This document shows positions 25,912-33,584 of a DNA stretch of 64,000 nt, piece after piece (position 1 is the first letter of the stretch; each line of letters starts with the position of its first letter). The position numbers were made by a program, and so were the translations under genes. The notes beneath the pieces were generated by a model. It saw nothing but the letters and a program-made list of their open reading frames with translations, searched no databases and was not told the origin of the DNA. The stretch is from Micrococcales bacterium 73-13 (lineage in GTDB: Bacteria; Actinomycetota; Actinomycetes; Actinomycetales; Microbacteriaceae), in contig MKVN01000028.1 in NCBI GenBank assembly GCA_001898855.1, positions 1 to 64,000 on the forward strand, given 5' to 3'.

Positions 25912-26928
25912 TCACGGGCGAGCCAGGATGTGTTGGGCCGCAGCGCGCGCGTCCCGCCAGACGCCGTGGATGGTGTCCGCATGACGGCTGCCGTGTCGGG
26001 GGAAGCCGACCAAGAAGAGTCCGGGAATCGCGGTCATAGTGCGCCGTGCGCGCGTCACGCGAACGTGCATAGGCACCCAGTCATCCCCGGGGCCGAACCC
26101 TGTGGCGAGGAGGACGGAGGTAACGGTCCGGGCGGTGCCGTCGGTGAAGACCACCTCTTTGCCGCCGGCGGAGGCGACTCCCGGCGCTAGGACGACGCCC
26201 GCGCGTTCGAGCGCGGCGTAGCTGTCGGTGAGCAGCGGCTCTGACTTGGCATGTCGCGAGAGCCAGCCGTCGCGTCCTCCAGCCACCGAGGTATAGCTCG
26301 ATCTCGGTCGGCTGCGCCGCGCGGTGCGCACTGAGAGTGTGACGGCGTGGCTGGGACTCAGTTCGCGGGCCAGCTGCACACCCGCGTTGCCGCCGCCGAC
26401 GATGAGCACGTCGCCGGGTGGGATCTGATGGGGGTAGAGGTACTGGCTGCTGTGCAGCACGGGGCCACGAGGATTCAGGGCCGGAGCCCATATTGGGATG
26501 TTGGGGCGGGCGGCCGCGCCGGTCGCGCAGACGATGTTGCGGGTCTGCACGTCCCCGGCCTCTGTCTCCAAGACGATGCTCGAGCCGTACCCAAGGTTCT
26601 TGACGCCCGTCGCGCGAATGCCCCAGACCGGTCTGACTTGTAGCGCTTCCTCAACGGATCTCAGGTAGTCAGTCACCTCGTAGGCGGTCGGATGGCGGTG
26701 CTGATCCCCCGACATCGGATATCCCCTCAAGGCACTCCTACGGGCATCGCTGAGTAGCTTGAGCGAGTGCCACCTCGACTCCCAGCGGCGCCCGCCCTCG
26801 CTGGAGTCGATCACCAGGAAGTCGCGCTGTGGTTCCATCCCTTTGGCGATGAGAGCGGCCGCCGTTGCAAGGCCCGCTTGACCTGCGCCGACGATGATCG
26901 CGCGGCGACGCGCGAGACTTTGGGTCAC
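25912..26928 (-). CDS. FAD-dependent oxidoreductase, CzcO-like
   Basis: 338 residues from GTG at 26928 (SD GAGGAG). An N-terminal Rossmann fold binds FAD (IIVGAGQAGLATAAALIAKG, about 12-31), a second GxGxxG binds NADPH (LIVGGGNAGVQLARELSP, about 175), and a C-terminal ATGFGPG is typical. This is the flavin monooxygenase-like group often annotated CzcO or YpdA-like near metal-resistance genes. Substrate unknown. First gene of a four-gene minus-strand operon with zinc-ribbon, lspA and ctaG-like genes. Confidence 0.82.
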   Translation of the reverse strand: MTQSLARRRAIIVGAGQAGLATAAALIAKGMEPQRDFLVIDSSEGGRRWESRWHSLKLLSDARRSALRGYPMSGDQHRHPTAYEVTDYLRSVEEALQVRPVWGIRATGVKNLGYGSSIVLETEAGDVQTRNIVCATGAAARPNIPIWAPALNPRGPVLHSSQYLYPHQIPPGDVLIVGGGNAGVQLARELSPSHAVTLSVRTARRSRPRSSYTSVAGGRDGWLSRHAKSEPLLTDSYAALERAGVVLAPGVASAGGKEVVFTDGTARTVTSVLLATGFGPGDDWVPMHVRVTRARRTMTAIPGLFLVGFPRHGSRHADTIHGVWRDARAAAQHILARP

Positions 26929-27063
26929 GGCCGAACTCCTCGACCGCCCGACTGTTTGAACGCTGAACCCATGAAAGACCTCTCCAGACCTCGACTCGAT
27001 GCGCGCGCCTGTCCGCCGACTGGCAGACACGGCGCACCCGTTAGCGAATGCGGGGCGGAGGCC

Positions 27064-27504
27064 TCAGGTTCGAGACAGCGAAAGCTGCGACACCGTCAGG
27101 GCAGGGATGAAGGACCGCGCTGATGGTTCGGAGATGCGACGCGGCATTGCTGCCCGCCTTAGTGCAAGAACGACTGCGCTTCCCAATAGGCGCCTCGCAA
27201 GCGCAATTGGAAGCAGGCAGAGCAAGACGAGCAACAGGCACACGACGGCGCCTAGCAGGACTCCCCCGCCGTCGCCACCGTTGGCCGTGGCCACGGCCGC
27301 CAGGTCGCTGTCCGCTACTTGGACTCCGTCATCCACGGCTTGGCTTGCCACCGATGCGGTCCCGGCCAGGCTGAACTCGGCGTGCGAGGTTGCCCACGCC
27401 CCCGCGAGGACGACCAGGACGGCGCAGCAGGCTGCGATGAACCCTAGGAACATTGGCGACGCGGCAGCGCTTCGATCCGTGATAGGTCGAAGCGAAACGG
27501 CCAT
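27064..27504 (-). CDS. Small two-helix membrane protein, LSxSRT family (copy 2)
   Basis: 146 residues from ATG at 27504 (a GTG/ATG at 27543 would add 13). TM1 (about 19-37) is followed by His (ATSHAE), an exported Ala/Val/Asp-rich loop, TM2 (about 80-105), a basic region and the C-terminus LTVSQLSLSRT. It shares this plan and tail with the proteins encoded at 20892-21311 and 31289-31663. The gene lies alone between a flavoprotein operon and terC. Function unknown. Confidence 0.65.
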   Translation of the reverse strand: MAVSLRPITDRSAAASPMFLGFIAACCAVLVVLAGAWATSHAEFSLAGTASVASQAVDDGVQVADSDLAAVATANGGDGGGVLLGAVVCLLLVLLCLLPIALARRLLGSAVVLALRRAAMPRRISEPSARSFIPALTVSQLSLSRT

Positions 27505-27701
27505 GCGGGGATGGTAGCGGCTCAGACTGCGAGAAGTCGCCAAGCATCAGGGCAGGGCTGGCAACGGTCACCCCACGTCGGCTTGCATGGAAGAGGTCTC
27601 CAACAGCTCCCGGCTCACCTAGCGTCTGCCCGCGGGCACGCGACGCCGCATTCGGCACTTGGCTTTAAGGGGGTCCTGCTCACTGCATTGCCTCGCATCC
27701 G

Positions 27702-28604
27702 TCAGCCCAACCCGATGCGCTTGCGGGGACCCGGCGGCGCATCGCCGGCGACGGGCCGCGGCGATAGCCCCACGGAGCCGTGGCCGGGCTGCTTCGAGAG
27801 CGCGGCGTCGACCGCGACGGACTCGTCCACTCCGGGGTAGGAGGGCCGCAGTGCCACCGCAGCCGACGCGGTCTTCGCGCGCCGGGCCCTGCGGGCCGTC
27901 GCCAGCAGGTTGAGCGCCTCGACGAAGACCCCGAATGCCATCGGGCCGTAGATCAGGGCCTTGTCGATGTAGATGCCGAAGCCCTCGGCGATCAGGAACA
28001 CGCCTATGAGCAGCAGGAACGATAGCGCGAGCATCTTGACCGTCGGGTGCCGGTTCACGAAGGCGAAGATGAACCGAGCCGAGAACAGCATGATCCCGAA
28101 CGACACCAGCACGGCGCTGATGATCACGATCATGTTGGAGGTCATCCCCACCGCGGTGATCACTGAGTCCAGGGAGAAGACGATGTCGAGGGCGAGGATC
28201 TGCGCGATGACCGCCCCGAAGGTCGCCCGCGCCGCACCGGTGCCGTGCCCCTCCTGGGCGCCCTCGAGCTTCTGATGGATCTCGCGCACCGCCTTGTAGA
28301 CCAGGAACAGGCCGCCGGCGATCAGGATCATGTCCTTGGCGGAGAAGCCGAGATCGCCCAGGTGGAGGACGTCCTGGTCGAGGGTGATGATCCAGCCGGC
28401 CAGGAATACCAGGCCCACGCGCAGCAGCATCGCCAGGGTGAGCCCGAGGTTGCGTGCTCGGGCCTGCTGCTGGCGCGGCAGCTTGCTGGCCAGGATCGAG
28501 ATGAAGATGACGTTGTCGACCCCCAGCACCAGCTCGAGCACGAACAGGGTGGCGAAGATGGCGAGGAGGTCCGGCGTGATGACCAGGGAGAAGTCCACTT
28601 CCAC
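27702..28604 (-). CDS. TerC family membrane protein
   Basis: 300 residues, about seven helices. The TerC signatures are clear: LELVLGVDNVIFISIL (about 23-38) with its Asp, and LALDIVFSLDSVITAVGM (about 137-154). Members are linked to tellurite resistance and to manganese export or metalation of exported proteins. The last 60 residues are Pro/Ser/Arg-rich and unconserved. GTG start at 28604, with an overlapping ATG out of frame at 28606. Monocistronic between copy 2 of the LSxSRT family and the divergent cmtR unit. Confidence 0.83.
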   Translation of the reverse strand: MEVDFSLVITPDLLAIFATLFVLELVLGVDNVIFISILASKLPRQQQARARNLGLTLAMLLRVGLVFLAGWIITLDQDVLHLGDLGFSAKDMILIAGGLFLVYKAVREIHQKLEGAQEGHGTGAARATFGAVIAQILALDIVFSLDSVITAVGMTSNMIVIISAVLVSFGIMLFSARFIFAFVNRHPTVKMLALSFLLLIGVFLIAEGFGIYIDKALIYGPMAFGVFVEALNLLATARRARRAKTASAAVALRPSYPGVDESVAVDAALSKQPGHGSVGLSPRPVAGDAPPGPRKRIGLG

Positions 28605-28805
28605 ATGCTAGGGACAGCTCACTGGAAGCTGTCGGGAGGGGCGACACCTCGCAGTTGGATCGCGCCCAGCGGGCCACCGCTTCGCTGGAGAAAAGGACAC
28701 CGATGGCGGCGGCGAGCACGATCCACCCCCCAGCGGACGCGCTTCGCCTAGACACTGGAGTCGCGTTCGGATGTCTTTTCGCGGAGCGTAGTCGCGCCGA
28801 CAACT

Positions 28806-28838
28806 AGTCAGCAATGACTGTATGATCAGCGCATGCTG
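28806..28838. promoter_or_regulatory. Dyads at the start of the cmtR-like gene
   Basis: AGTCA-GCAA-TGACT (28806-28819) and TCAGC-GCAT-GCTGA (28826-28839) are adjacent perfect inverted repeats, the second containing the ATG. They are good candidates for autoregulatory binding by the sensor. A -10-like TATGAT (28821-28826) lies between them. Confidence 0.5.
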
Positions 28839-29198
28839 ACTGCTGCGTCCCGCCTCGATGTGATGAACCGACTCGGTCGTGCGATGGCTGATCCGACGCG
28901 CTCCCGTATTCTGCTCGAACTCTTGGAGTCCCCGGGCTATCCGGCCCGCCTGTCCGAATCGTTGGGGCTCACGCGCACGAACGTCTCTAACCACCTGGCC
29001 TGCCTGCGCGGCTGCGGGATCGTCGTCGCCACCCCCGAGGGGCGCCAGACCCGCTACGAGATCGCCGACCCGCACCTCACCAAGGCCATCGAGCTGCTGC
29101 TCCAGACCGTCGTGGCCTACGACGATGGCGCGCCCTGCCAGGACGACAACTGCGATGTGCCGCTGTGCTGCGGGCCAGCGGCGGAGCTGGCGAAGTGA
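28833..29198 (+). CDS. cmtR: CmtR-like cadmium/lead sensor (ArsR family)
   Basis: 121 residues. The start MLTAASRLDVMNRLGRAMAD and the core TRTNVSNHLACLRGCGIVVA match Mycobacterium tuberculosis CmtR closely. The CmtR metal ligands appear in place: two cysteines spaced C-x3-C in the recognition helix region (about 57 and 61) and a C-terminal cysteine (GAPCQDDNC, about 102). Extra cysteines follow at the C-terminus (VPLCCGPA). It should repress the ATPase gene and release DNA on binding Cd(II) or Pb(II). Its stop overlaps the ATPase GTG start by 4 bp. Confidence 0.87.
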   Translation: MLTAASRLDVMNRLGRAMADPTRSRILLELLESPGYPARLSESLGLTRTNVSNHLACLRGCGIVVATPEGRQTRYEIADPHLTKAIELLLQTVVAYDDGAPCQDDNCDVPLCCGPAAELAK

Positions 29199-31180
29199 GC
29201 GCTGAGTGCTGCGGACCCGAGCCAGCTCGACGCGAGAGCCATCATGACGATGATGATGAACACGATCACGGCGACGCTGACGAAGTTCGTCCTCCCTGGT
29301 GGCGCGACCTAGCGCTGTTGCCGTCCGCGCTCTCGGGTCTATTCCTGCTCGTGGGCTACATCTTCGAGTGGTCGGGGTTGAGCATTCCGGCGATCGTGCT
29401 CCAGGCGATCGCGCTACTCGCGGGGGCATGGACGTTCGTTCCGGGTGCCGTGCGACGACTCTTCCGGGGGAAGCTCGGCGTCGGCCTGCTCATGACGATT
29501 GCCGCGATGGGCGGGGTACTCCTCGGACACGTCGGAGAAGCGGCGGCCCTGGCGTTCCTGTTCTCCCTCGCGGAAGCGCTCGAGGACCGGGCTATGGACC
29601 GTGCGAAGGAGGGCCTGAGGGCACTGCTCGCGCTGATCCCCGAGACGGTGCGGATCTCCCGACTGAGTGGGGACGTCACGATCGCCGCCTCCGAGGTGCG
29701 CGAGCTCGACATCCTCGTCGTCGGCGCCGGCGAGCGGGTGGCAACCGATGGCGTGATCGTCGAGGGCCGATCCAGCATCGATACATCGGCAGTCACCGGC
29801 GAATCGATCCCGGTGGAAGTCGGACCCGGCGACGAGGTGTCGGCAGGCTCGGTGAACGGCGCGGCGACACTCCACATCGAGGCCACCGCTGACGGTCGGG
29901 ACAACTCCCTGACGCAGATCGTGGAACTCGTCGAGCAGGCGCATGCCCGAAAGGGCGAGCGGGCGCGGCTGGCCGATCGCATCGCTCGACCCCTCGTGCC
30001 GGCAGTGCTGATCATCGCGGCGCTCGTCGCGCTCTTCGGCATCGTCACGGGAGACCCCTGGACCTGGATCGAGCGAGCGCTCGTCGTGCTGGTCGCGGCT
30101 TCGCCATGCGCGCTGGCCATCGCCGTGCCCGTCACTGTCATCAGCGCGATCGGCGCTGCCTCGAAGTTCGGTGTCGTGATCAAGTCCGGCGAAGCCTTCG
30201 AGCAGCTGGGCACGATCCGCACGATCGCCCTCGACAAGACTGGCACGCTGACCCGCAATGAGCCCAAGGTCGTCGATGTGCAGTCGGCGCGCGACGCATC
30301 ACGCGGAGAAGTCTTGGCTCTCGCCGCTGCGGTCGAGGCGAGGAGCACTCACCCGCTGGCGGGGGCGATTCTCGCGGCCGCTCCGGGAACGGCGGCGGCG
30401 AACGACGTCATCGAAGAAGCCGGAAACGGCATACTCGGGCTGGTCGGGTCAACTCGCGTAAGGGTAGGGAACACCCGCTGGCTCGATCCTGCTCGCTTGC
30501 AGCCCGAGGCGGAGCGTATGGCGGCTCGCGGCATGACCGTCGTCGTGGTCGAAGCTGATGGGCAAGTGATCGGACTCATCGGCATCCGCGACGAGCTACG
30601 CCCGGAGTCGGCGGAGACGGTGCGCCTGCTCAAGGAGCAGGGCATCGACGCCATCATGCTCACCGGCGACAACGAGCGCACAGCTAAAGCGCTCGCGAGC
30701 GAAGCGGGCATCGTCGAGGTCCGAGCCGAACAGCTGCCTAAGGACAAGGCGGAGGCGATCGCGGCGCTGGCCGCAAACTGCCCTACCGCGATGGTCGGCG
30801 ATGGCATCAACGATGCTCCTGCGCTAGCGACCGCGACGGTCGGCATCGCGATGGGCGTGAAGGGATCCGCCGCCGCAATCGAGTCAGCGGACATCGCCTT
30901 CACCGGTCACGACCTTCGTCTCCTTCCGGGAGCGTTCGCCCACGCCCGCCGCGGACGACGGATCATGACATGGAACATCGGCCTCGCCCTCGCGATCATC
31001 ATCGTGCTCTTCCCGCTGTCACTGTTCGGAGTGCTTGGACTCGCCGGCGTCGTCCTCGTCCATGAGATCGCTGAGGTCGTGGTGATCCTCAACGGCGTTC
31101 GAGCTGCTCGCCGGCCGAAGTCGGTAGGTAATCTCACGGCTGCACCGAGCAACAAGACCATCGAATCCACCGCTGTCTGA
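29195..31180 (+). CDS. CtpG-like cadmium/heavy-metal exporting P1B ATPase
   Basis: 661 residues from the GTG that overlaps the cmtR stop. A short Cys-containing, His/Asp-rich N-terminus (HHDDDDEHDHGDADE, about 17-31) replaces an HMA domain. Core motifs are TGES (about 208), SPC in AASPCALAIAVP (about 303), DKTGT (about 347), GDGIND (about 537) and LVHEIAEVVVILNGVRA in the last helix. In M. tuberculosis CmtR controls the related CtpG, so Cd/Pb efflux is the best guess. The His/Asp stretch could gather metal. Confidence 0.87.
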   Translation: MSAECCGPEPARRESHHDDDDEHDHGDADEVRPPWWRDLALLPSALSGLFLLVGYIFEWSGLSIPAIVLQAIALLAGAWTFVPGAVRRLFRGKLGVGLLMTIAAMGGVLLGHVGEAAALAFLFSLAEALEDRAMDRAKEGLRALLALIPETVRISRLSGDVTIAASEVRELDILVVGAGERVATDGVIVEGRSSIDTSAVTGESIPVEVGPGDEVSAGSVNGAATLHIEATADGRDNSLTQIVELVEQAHARKGERARLADRIARPLVPAVLIIAALVALFGIVTGDPWTWIERALVVLVAASPCALAIAVPVTVISAIGAASKFGVVIKSGEAFEQLGTIRTIALDKTGTLTRNEPKVVDVQSARDASRGEVLALAAAVEARSTHPLAGAILAAAPGTAAANDVIEEAGNGILGLVGSTRVRVGNTRWLDPARLQPEAERMAARGMTVVVVEADGQVIGLIGIRDELRPESAETVRLLKEQGIDAIMLTGDNERTAKALASEAGIVEVRAEQLPKDKAEAIAALAANCPTAMVGDGINDAPALATATVGIAMGVKGSAAAIESADIAFTGHDLRLLPGAFAHARRGRRIMTWNIGLALAIIIVLFPLSLFGVLGLAGVVLVHEIAEVVVILNGVRAARRPKSVGNLTAAPSNKTIESTAV

Positions 31181-31288
31181 GCGGGCGAGGCCGGCCAGCG
31201 AGTACGCAGATGTGGCTGAGTTAGGCTTGCGCCGATGAACCGGGCGCCCATCGACAGTCCGACCTCCGCGACGCGGAGGAAACGGGCT

Positions 31289-31663
31289 ATGGCGACGAGG
31301 ATCATCACCAGTGCCGGTGCGGCGCTCCTCATCCTGCTGGCGGCGTGGATCGGTACCACGCACCCAGCTACTGAGGCTCCGAGGTCTCCCGCGACGGCCA
31401 TCTCGTTCGTCGATCTGACTCCTCAGGAGGAAGCGCAGCCTCAGTTCATTGCGCCGACGCTGGAAGCGCTGGCCGGGGTCGCAACGTGCATTCTCGGCGC
31501 CCTCTGCGGCCTGGCGCTCGCCTTCCTCGCCAAGGGGCTGTTCAGGCAACGACCGCCCCGCGAATTCGTAACGCTCCCGAGAGAGCGGTCCCGCTCATCA
31601 GGGGTTCCTGTCGCACACACGCCGGTACTCACTCTCGCTCAGTTGAGCCTTTCGCGGACCTGA
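31289..31663 (+). CDS. Small two-helix membrane protein, LSxSRT family (copy 3)
   Basis: 124 residues from the ATG at 31289 (SD GGAGG at 31275-31279; an ATG at 31235 would add 18). TM1 (about 7-22) is followed by THP, then a Glu/Pro/Thr loop, TM2 (about 63-82), a basic segment and the ending LTLAQLSLSRT, almost the same as copy 2. It follows the cadmium ATPase. Unknown function; see the other copies at 20892 and 27064. Confidence 0.68.
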   Translation: MATRIITSAGAALLILLAAWIGTTHPATEAPRSPATAISFVDLTPQEEAQPQFIAPTLEALAGVATCILGALCGLALAFLAKGLFRQRPPREFVTLPRERSRSSGVPVAHTPVLTLAQLSLSRT

Positions 31664-31891
31664 GTCGCACCAGGCTGGCCGACTAGCCACCCCTGGCGGC
31701 GCGGCGTCCTCAGACCCGCCGCCCCGGCTCCCCCCGCTTCGTGCGTGAAGGGGGTCGCCTGCCAGAGGACTGGTGTCGTCGACCTCGCGAGCACCATCGC
31801 CGCAGCTCGTCGCCGCGCGCATCGAACCGTGTGCCATTCGGGCACAGACCGTTCGCGCGGCAGGAACCACCTCACGAAAGGGACCCTGACT

Positions 31892-32227
31892 GTGACCACA
31901 GCCCAACGACGCCCATCGCAGTTCCAGCGCAATGCGCTCGCGCCCGGTCTGCTCGCGGCAGTGGTCCTCTTCGTCGCGCCCCTGCTGATGGACGGTGGCT
32001 GGTTCCAGATCGTCCAGTACGCCGTGTCCATCCTGGCGCTGATCGTGGCCTGGTTCGCTGTGCAGGCGCGTCAGTGGTGGTGGCTCCTGATCTTCATTCC
32101 GATCGCCATCCTCTGGAACCCGGTCCTGCCGTTCCCGTTCAGCGGTCCATTCTGGATCGCCGCCCAACCGGCCGCTGCAGTGGTCTTTCTCGTCGCCGGA
32201 GCCGTGATCAAGGTGAAACGCCAATGA
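31892..32227 (+). CDS. Small membrane protein (DUF6804-like), first gene of the envelope operon
   Basis: 111 residues from GTG at 31892 (SD AAAGGG). Four short hydrophobic helices, with aromatic-rich segments WFAVQARQWWWLL and LWNPVLPFPFSGPFW. I recall this pattern under DUF6804 but no function is known. Its stop overlaps the TlpA-like start (ATGA), placing it at the head of the operon that runs to 39331. Confidence 0.65.
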   Translation: MTTAQRRPSQFQRNALAPGLLAAVVLFVAPLLMDGGWFQIVQYAVSILALIVAWFAVQARQWWWLLIFIPIAILWNPVLPFPFSGPFWIAAQPAAAVVFLVAGAVIKVKRQ

Positions 32228-32823
32228 GACGGGACCTGCGGTATCTCGGACCGATCGCTGCGCTTGCATTCGGCCTCGCAGTTGCCGGATGCGCCTCCTC
32301 GGACGGACTAGCGGGGAGGTACTCCGATGGCGGTGGCGCGTATGTGTCGAGCGATCGCCGGGTGGTCGAGATCCCCGCCAGCGAGCGGGGCGAGGCCGTG
32401 TCGTTCACGGGGATCAGCGAGCGCGGCGAGCCGGTATCCAGCGACGACTATGCGGGCCGGGTCTACGTCGTGAACTTCTGGTACGCCGCCTGCGGGCCGT
32501 GCATCGTCGAGGCGCCGCTGCTCGAGGAGGTCTGGCAGGAGTTCCAGGACCAGGAGGTGGGCTTCCTGGGGATCAACATCTACGACCAGCCGGCCACCGC
32601 GGTCTCGTTCGCCGAGGACAACGGCATCACGTACCCGAGCGTGATCGACGTCAACGAGGGCAAAGTGAAGTTGGCCTTCGCCGCCGTGACGCCGATTCAG
32701 GCGACGCCGACGACCCTGGTCCTCGACCGTCAGGGTCGCGTGGCCGCGCGCATTATCGGCCAGCTGCAGTCGGCGTCGATTCTGTCGACCCTGGTGAGCG
32801 ATGCGCTGGCGGAGGCACCGTGA
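32224..32823 (+). CDS. TlpA/ResA-like thioredoxin lipoprotein
   Basis: 199 residues. A lipoprotein signal ends at LAVAGC (lipid-modified Cys about 22), so the protein is anchored outside the membrane. The thioredoxin fold has ACGPC (about 89-93) and the cis-Pro loop IQATPTTLVLD (about 160). It would reduce haem-binding cysteines of apocytochromes, or other exported disulfides, using electrons from CcdA encoded next. Being a lipoprotein it depends on LspA, and possibly Lnt, both encoded on the same element. Overlaps both neighbours by 4 bp. Confidence 0.85.
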   Translation: MRRDLRYLGPIAALAFGLAVAGCASSDGLAGRYSDGGGAYVSSDRRVVEIPASERGEAVSFTGISERGEPVSSDDYAGRVYVVNFWYAACGPCIVEAPLLEEVWQEFQDQEVGFLGINIYDQPATAVSFAEDNGITYPSVIDVNEGKVKLAFAAVTPIQATPTTLVLDRQGRVAARIIGQLQSASILSTLVSDALAEAP

Positions 32824-33584
32824 ATCCGGCTGACCTCATCTTCGACGGCGCGCTGTGGGTGGCCGTCCTGGTCGCATTGCTCGCCGGATTCATCTCGTTC
32901 GTCTCGCCGTGCGTGCTGCCTCTGGTGCCGGGGTACTTCGGCTACCTCGGCTCCGCCGTGGGCGCTGTCCCGGCTGCGCGTGGCGGCGGGCGCCAGCCGA
33001 CCGGCGGCAAGGCGCGACTCCTCCTCGGCGTCGCTCTGTTCATTGGCGGATTCACCGCTGTCTTCATGGCGGTGACGATCCTCGGCGGCGTCTTCGGTCG
33101 CTTCCTCCTCGAGTATGCCAACGTCATCACCCGGGTGCTCGGTGTCGTGGTCATCCTCTTCGGCCTCGTCTTCATCGGGGTATTCAAGGGCGCGCAGAGG
33201 ACCATTAAGTTCCCGCTGCAGCGGGATCTGGGCCTGGTCAGCGCCCCGCTGCTCGGCGTCGCGCTCGGCATCGGCTGGACCCCCTGCATCGGCCCGACGC
33301 TCGCCGCCATCATGTCCGTTTCGTGGAACTTGGGCGATCCCTGGCGCGCAGGCGTGCTCGGCCTGGCCTACTCGCTCGGCCTCGGCATTCCGTTCTTCCT
33401 GCTGGCCCTCGGCCTCGGCTGGGCGACCCGCTCGGTCGGGTTCCTGCGTCGCCACATCCGAGTGATCAACATCATCGGCGGGAGCCTCCTGATCCTGCTG
33501 GGCCTGCTCATGGTCACCGGGATATGGAGCGCGCTCATGTCGACGCTGCAGGGGGTGATGCTCCGTGTCACGCTCCCGATCTGA
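32820..33584 (+). CDS. ccdA: CcdA thiol-disulfide transporter
   Basis: 254 residues, six helices. The redox cysteines are in FVSPCVLPLVPGYFGYLG (about 27-44) and GIGWTPCIGPTLAAI (about 152-166), the two Pro-Cys motifs of CcdA. It carries electrons from cytoplasmic thioredoxin to exported thioredoxins such as the TlpA-like protein encoded just upstream. GTG start overlaps the preceding stop; the end overlaps ResB by 20 bp. Confidence 0.9.
   Translation: MNPADLIFDGALWVAVLVALLAGFISFVSPCVLPLVPGYFGYLGSAVGAVPAARGGGRQPTGGKARLLLGVALFIGGFTAVFMAVTILGGVFGRFLLEYANVITRVLGVVVILFGLVFIGVFKGAQRTIKFPLQRDLGLVSAPLLGVALGIGWTPCIGPTLAAIMSVSWNLGDPWRAGVLGLAYSLGLGIPFFLLALGLGWATRSVGFLRRHIRVINIIGGSLLILLGLLMVTGIWSALMSTLQGVMLRVTLPI

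Noticed and set aside
28605..28803. Minus-strand frame upstream of terC resembling a membrane helix (WIVLAAAIGVLFSSEAVARW)
   Set aside because: It leads into a terC shadow frame with no independent gene. Could be a remnant but cannot be supported.
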